Below, piece by piece: positions 63,212 to 64,000 of a DNA stretch of 64,000 nucleotides. The notes under the pieces are model-generated. The model was given only the letters and a program-made list of their open reading frames with translations, made no database searches and was not told the DNA's origin. The stretch lies in the NCBI GenBank assembly GCA_963739175.1, contig CAVTZH010000008.1:248001-312000 (forward strand), read 5' to 3'. Both the position numbers and the translations under genes were made by a program. Source of the DNA: VAZQ01 sp963739175. Its GTDB lineage: Bacteria; Pseudomonadota; Alphaproteobacteria; Rhizobiales; Xanthobacteraceae. Positions within the stretch are counted from its first letter, which is position 1. Each line of letters starts with the position of its first letter.

Positions 63212-63518
63212 GGCAGCCCCCTTGCCTGACCGTGCAACCCCCGCAATTCCCAGAAGGCCATCAGGATGCTCCCCTGATGGCCTCATCGACAATACGAAAT
63301 CGTGGGTTAGCCGGGGGACATCGATATCAATCCTCGCGGGTGTAGCGGATTTGCCACAAACCAGTCCCGCAATCCTCAGCCTTTCCGCATCAAGACAGGT
63401 CTCTTTAAGACAGGTCTCCTGTCGTTTCCTCTCGACACGGTACAGGGTCACCGCCTCACGCCGGCGTTGCAGCCAACGGTGAGCGCTGTCGCGTAGTGAG
63501 CCTTAGATCGTTTGATTC

Positions 63519-64000
63519 TCAGAGCCAGCGTTCGCAGCCGGCCTCGCGCGCCCAGTATTCCCAGCCGCGGCGCATGGCGTTCGAACTCCGGATCGATCGC
63601 GAGGCGCTGATCGACCTCGCCCTGTGAGATCGACCGGACCGGCCCGAACTGCAGCGATTGCGCCAGCGTGCGCGCGTTCTTCGGAATATAGACCGAGGTC
63701 TTCACCACGTCGTTGAGCGTGCGCCCGGTCGCGACGAAGCCAACGCCGCGGCGCAGGACGACACGATAGCCGCCGAGGCGCTGCGCGAGGTCGCGGGCGC
63801 GCTCCATGCTCGACACCGCGAGGTCGGTGTCCTCGCCGAATTTTTCCGCGATATCCCAGACCGGGACATACGTGCCCATGTCGCCGACGGTGCCGAGCAT
63901 GGCGCGAAGCGGGACCGGCGTGATGCCGAACGGCAGCACGTCCTCGGAGGGAGCGCACAGCACCGAGTTCACCTCCGGCCGCGCCGCGTAGATCGCCGCA
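63519..64000 (-). CDS. Class II aldolase/adducin family protein, 5' truncated by the window and frameshifted near its end
   Basis: The reading frame is open at the window edge, so the start is missing. It reads AARPEVNSVLCAPSEDVLPF, then VAFVPLRAMLGTVGDM-like text and SSMERARDLAQRLGGYRVV and VGFVATGRTLNDVVKTSVYI. At 63571-63578 the frame breaks. One base on, MRRGWEYWAREAGCERWL and a stop at 63519-63521 give the family C-terminus; unshifted, the frame would run to 63448. The zinc His residues of class II aldolases lie before this part. Substrate unknown. Confidence 0.7.

Overview
The window is GC-rich DNA that looks like a chromosome segment from the Hyphomicrobiales (Bradyrhizobium/Xanthobacteraceae-type Alphaproteobacteria). 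The evidence is the family content rather than any rRNA: DUF3551 and DUF2336 proteins, an Omp25/RopB-type porin, HU with a basic tail, and many orphan tripartite-tricarboxylate (Bug/TctC) binding proteins, plus dense intergenic palindromes of the kind these genomes carry. I see no rRNA, tRNA, CRISPR array, prophage or conjugative module.

Layout. 0-9.9 kb: a truncated Asp/Glu racemase, a frameshifted GNAT, an orphan BrnA antitoxin, a Bug protein, two tandem small secreted Cys proteins, MgtC, an aminotransferase, a protein plus monoheme-cytochrome pair, a hydrolase and a DOPA-dioxygenase family protein. 10-16.5 kb: a Bug protein, HU, a decayed chemotaxis receptor, DoxX, another Bug protein and a zinc peptidase. 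17-25.5 kb: an amidohydrolase, CMD protein, outer-membrane protein, three more Bug proteins, VOC and GFA enzymes. 25.7-31.2 kb: a lytic transglycosylase, an HPF-like/cold-shock fusion, Tam and EttA. 31.4-39.7 kb: catabolic-type enzymes (2-hydroxyacid dehydrogenase, ThDP enzyme, Ldh-type dehydrogenase, CoA transferase), an L,D-transpeptidase and methyltransferases; this is where most of the apparent frameshifts fall. 39.7-44 kb: a Tat-exported flavoprotein, an Ig-like protein, a cytochrome c and a DUF1877 protein on one strand. 44-53 kb: TenA, a subtilase with a 20-unit pentad repeat, DUF2336, pirin, an MFS transporter, an M24 enzyme and a REP-associated transposase. 53-56 kb: a complete nitrate/taurine-type ABC importer. 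56-61.4 kb: a UbiA-family enzyme followed by three polytopic GT-C-type proteins. 61.4-64 kb: a TauD-type dioxygenase, an outer-membrane porin and a truncated class II aldolase.

The most unusual content is in repeats and architecture. A ~36-bp module with three mutually pairable arms occurs three times (1.44, 32.47 and 52.18 kb), each time in the loop of a different outer palindrome. One of these lies beside a RAYT-type transposase gene, and an uninterrupted version of the same outer palindrome lies on the other side of that gene. Two 76-bp palindromes with CTAG ends sit in tandem in front of the Ig-like/cytochrome genes, and a half copy supplies a stop codon at 9.5 kb. A 73-bp double-hairpin repeat occurs twice.

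Twelve coding regions or junctions appear frameshifted. Ten of these are single-base gains outside long homopolymers, so sequencing or assembly error must be excluded before any is called a pseudogene. The chemotaxis receptor is the exception, since it also has an internal stop and is truncated.
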